DNA from: Gymnothorax reevesii
Taxonomy: Eukaryota; Chordata; Actinopteri; Anguilliformes; Muraenidae
Assembly: GCA_029721435.1 (NCBI GenBank)
Contig: CM056573.1
Coordinates: 96,422,947-96,486,946, forward strand
Length of the DNA stretch: 64,000 nt
Direction of reading: 5' to 3'
Shown here: positions 61,738 to 64,000 of the stretch, in pieces
Layout: every line of letters begins with the position of its first letter
Position numbering within the stretch: the stretch's first letter is position 1
The notes under the pieces: model-generated
Told to the model about the DNA's origin: nothing
What the model saw: the letters and a program-made list of their open reading frames with translations, nothing else
Database searches by the model: none
Program-made: the position numbers and the translations under genes

Positions 61738-63247
61738 TACTCAGCAACAAAAGTTTCTGTGACACCAATATTGTTAATTATTTTTCATAACGCAATTATG
61801 AAATTGTCATACATGGTGATATCAGACTGAAACAGTACACGTAAACACAACATTGAAATGGAAATCATGAAAATGCGAGAAAATGACTTTGCACGTGAAA
61901 ATGTGCGTAAATCATGCTTGTGGATGGCAATAAAAGAGGGGAATTTTTGGAATGTTCACATTGTGCCTGATGAACGACGGAAGCATCACTTATCGAAAAC
62001 ACAGCCATTTCGGATCAGGAACTCTACCCTCTAAATGCCAAGACTGTCTGAAAATGATCGGTTGAGGGCCATTGGGATGATTGAATCCGGAACCTCGCAG
62101 AGGGAAGTTGCTCATCGCCTGAATGTCCACCGAAACACCATTTGGAACTTATGGCAGCGTCATCAGCAGACAAGACATGTCAGAGACCGTCCTCGCAGCG
62201 GCCATCCACGAGTAACCACTCCCAGACAGGACAACTGGTTTCGAACAACCCATCTCCGAAATCGATTCCAACCTGCAACCATAACTGCAAGAACGATACC
62301 TGGTTTGAGGCGACTGTCTGCACAGACAATCCGTCGCCGTCTCCGTCATTTTGGCATTGTCCCACGTCGGCCAGCAAGACGTCCAATACTCACAGTACAA
62401 CACCGACGACTGCGTCTACAGTGGGCACAACAACATCGACGGTGGATCCAACGTCAGTGGGATCTTGTACTCTTCACTGATGAATCAAGATTCATGCTTA
62501 ACCGATGTGATGGTCGTTTACGTGTATACCGTCGACGTGGAGAACGTTATGCCAACAACTGTGTTCAGGAATTTGATCGTTTTGGAGGTGGTAGTGTCAT
62601 GATTTGGGGAGGGATCACGGCTAGAAACAGAACAGATTTGCTTGTTATTGATGGAAATCTGACAGGTCAAAGATATCGCGATGAAGTGCTACGGCCATTG
62701 GTGGTACCGTTTTTGATGCAACATGGTCCCGGAATAACGCTGCAACATGATAACGCTAGACCACACGTTGCAAGGATTGTACAGCAGTCTCTGATGCAAC
62801 AACATGTCAATGTCCTGCCATGGCCAGCCAGATCCCCAGACATGTCCCCAATCGAGCATCTTTGGGACGAGATGGATCGACGTTTGCGGCAGTTGGATAA
62901 CCCGCAAGCTACACTCCAGGAATTGCGACAATGTCTACGTCAGATTTGGAATGACATCCCACAGCAATTTCTGGCACATCTGATTCGGTCCATGCGCCGG
63001 AGATGCGTTGCTTGCATCATGGCACGAGGAAGTCACACCCGGTATTGAAGTGTGAAGGTCACAATTGGTTAGACGTCAGACAAGTGCTTCATGACGCATG
63101 AAAATGACATTTTTCGTTTTGAGTGACGTTGGCACTGAAAAGTCAGTGTTTCTCCTGTTAAATAAACATATTGATTGCATTGAGATCTTTGCGTGTCATT
63201 TATAACATACACATAAATGGTGTCACAGAAACTTTTGTTGCTGAGTA
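61738..63247 (+). mobile_element. complete Tc1/mariner transposon, structurally intact
   Basis: Perfect 30-bp inverted repeats (TACTCAGCAACAAAAGTTTC and TGTGACACCA; 61738-61767 and 63218-63247) are flanked by TA on both sides. The single gene between them is uninterrupted. No internal deletion or stop is visible, so this copy is probably young and may still be functional. Confidence 0.95.
62035..63048 (+). CDS. Tc1/mariner transposase, full length
   Basis: The 337-residue protein begins MPRLSENDRLRAIGMIESGT with a first helix-turn-helix (TSQREVAHRLNVHRNTIWNL), then a basic GHPRVTTPRQD linker and a second DNA-binding region. The DDE domain has all three motifs: VLFTDESRF, LQHDNARPHVAR and SPDMSPIEHLWDEMD, so aspartate, aspartate and glutamate are present with about 34 residues between the last two, as in Tc1 (DD34E). 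The GGGSVMIWGGI block is also intact. Length is typical for the family (about 340). Transposases of this type cut and paste at TA sites. The start ATG lies 297 bp from the left end, as expected. Confidence 0.95.
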   Translation: MPRLSENDRLRAIGMIESGTSQREVAHRLNVHRNTIWNLWQRHQQTRHVRDRPRSGHPRVTTPRQDNWFRTTHLRNRFQPATITARTIPGLRRLSAQTIRRRLRHFGIVPRRPARRPILTVQHRRLRLQWAQQHRRWIQRQWDLVLFTDESRFMLNRCDGRLRVYRRRGERYANNCVQEFDRFGGGSVMIWGGITARNRTDLLVIDGNLTGQRYRDEVLRPLVVPFLMQHGPGITLQHDNARPHVARIVQQSLMQQHVNVLPWPARSPDMSPIEHLWDEMDRRLRQLDNPQATLQELRQCLRQIWNDIPQQFLAHLIRSMRRRCVACIMARGSHTRY

Positions 63248-63324
63248 TATGATGTGAGAAACCATGCCATGAGAGTTAAGCAAAGTGGGTAAAGGTTGAC
63301 AATATTTAGAAATTCCATTGCTAT

Positions 63325-63430
63325 TTGGGCCTCCCTGCTATTTGGGCCTCCCATATAAAATGGATTCGAGATCGTTTTGCTTGCTGAGCAATAATGGCAC
63401 GTCGTTGCCTCCTTTGCATTTCCCTGGCTT
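63325..63430 (-). other. possible upstream exon of the hAT gene (weak)
   Basis: On the - strand a short open stretch reads GDELDKPGKCKGGNDVPLLL, SKQNDLES. It lies outside the intact Tc1 element and upstream of the hAT exon, where first exons would be expected. No splice sites or homology were established. Confidence 0.15.
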
Positions 63431-63676
63431 ATCTAATTCGTCTCCTTGAGTCCTTCCTTATTAATATAATTTGAACAATTGTCAGGATGAACATGGGTGG
63501 GTTGAGTCGGTGCGGCATTTTCCTGACTAAAGAATTATTTCAGTGAAATAAACCGTGCTTCGTAAAGCGTTTAGAAACGATGTAAGTAGTTTTTTAAACG
63601 ATTCTGACTGGCACGGACAGCAAAGTGAGCAGTGGCGCGAAAAATATTCAACAGAAGATAGACAACATAGTGTTTC

Positions 63677-63895
63677 AATCCATCCATCCATCCATTTTCT
63701 ATACCCGCGGGGCGAGCTGGAGCCTATCCCAGCTGACTACGGGCAAAGGCAGGGACCCACCCAGAACAGCTTGCCAATCCATCGCAGGGCGCACACACCA
63801 TTCACACACCATTCACTCTCACACTCATTCTCATACCTATGGGCAATTTGGTGTCTCCAATTGTGGGAGGAAACCGGAGTACCCGGTTGATATTT
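63677..63895 (-). mobile_element. LINE-derived tail with (ATCC)n end
   Basis: CATCCATCCATCCATTTTCT at the left is the reverse of a (GGAT)n retroposon tail. The following GGAGCCTATCCCAGCTGACT, CACCATTCACTCTCACACTC and GGAGGAAACCGGAGTACCCG are hallmark words of a very common fish retroposon. It is a 3' fragment only and its clade is not certain. Confidence 0.7.
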
Positions 63896-64000
63896 TTTGA
63901 TATTGATTGATATTTTATCAATATGTAATTTGTGTAGAGTCCGTTGTTATGAAATTTTGTCAAAAAGAGCCCCCATTAAAAGTTGTCGTCTTGTGTCGGA

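Larger units (their letters stand above)
56695..64000 (-). mobile_element. hAT-type transposon (KIAA1586-like), other end outside window
   Basis: CAGGGGTGAAAGTAGGATTA at 56695 has the form of an hAT terminal repeat and marks the point where the Tc1-like copy breaks off. A - strand hAT transposase gene follows at 58944-61152. The matching end is not found before 64000, so it is probably beyond the edge. Within it sit a small hAT (57336-58814), an intact Tc1 element (61738-63247) and a LINE tail (63677-63895). The assignment of all this to one element is inference. Confidence 0.4.

Overview
This is a vertebrate nuclear genome window, most likely from a ray-finned fish. It has GT-AG introns of several kilobases, no operons, and many repeats typical of teleosts: Tc1/mariner, hAT, TTAA-target and Harbinger-like DNA transposons, tRNA-derived SINEs and a LINE tail. 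Nothing in it looks bacterial or viral.

The one host gene recognised is dpf3 (BAF45C), on the + strand from the left edge to about 50.5 kb. The window begins inside an intron. The first two coding exons (about 65 residues by comparison with human DPF3) lie off the left side. Nine constitutive coding exons can be placed to the base: 1261-1368, 16790-16926, 18164-18259, 19545-19617, 23638-23778, 24453-24581, 48897-49009, 49252-49333 and 50446-50513. All join in frame and encode the end of the Requiem N domain, an acidic linker, a Kruppel-like C2H2 finger and the tandem PHD fingers that read acetylated histone tails for the BAF (SWI/SNF) remodelling complex. An alternative terminal exon at 30786-30946, in the 24 kb intron before the PHD-completing exons, encodes the fish counterpart of the short isoform DPF3a. 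It has its own stop and a poly(A) signal at 31362. A second, speculative terminal exon lies at 41120.

The 15 kb intron (1.4-16.8 kb) is full of nested DNA transposons: a 3.4 kb element with GCATTC-motif arrays at both ends that split a Tc1-like copy, a 2.8 kb TTAA-flanked element carrying an internally deleted LINE fragment, and a dead Tc1/IS630-type element with inverted repeats of about 200 bp. The 18-45 kb part of the gene is sparser in repeats but has a nested foldback (28.9-29.2 kb), several MITEs, a SINE with an 18-bp target duplication, and a complex low-repeat block at 42.4-43.3 kb that may be conserved non-coding DNA.

Downstream of dpf3 the sequence is almost all mobile DNA: minisatellites, a 133-bp inverted repeat, degenerate Tc1-like copies, a nearly complete hAT transposase gene (KIAA1586-like) on the - strand with one frameshift, a non-autonomous hAT with a perfect 8-bp target duplication, and a structurally intact Tc1/mariner element (337-aa transposase, perfect 30-bp terminal inverted repeats) at 61.7-63.2 kb. 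These form layers of insertion that allow relative dating.
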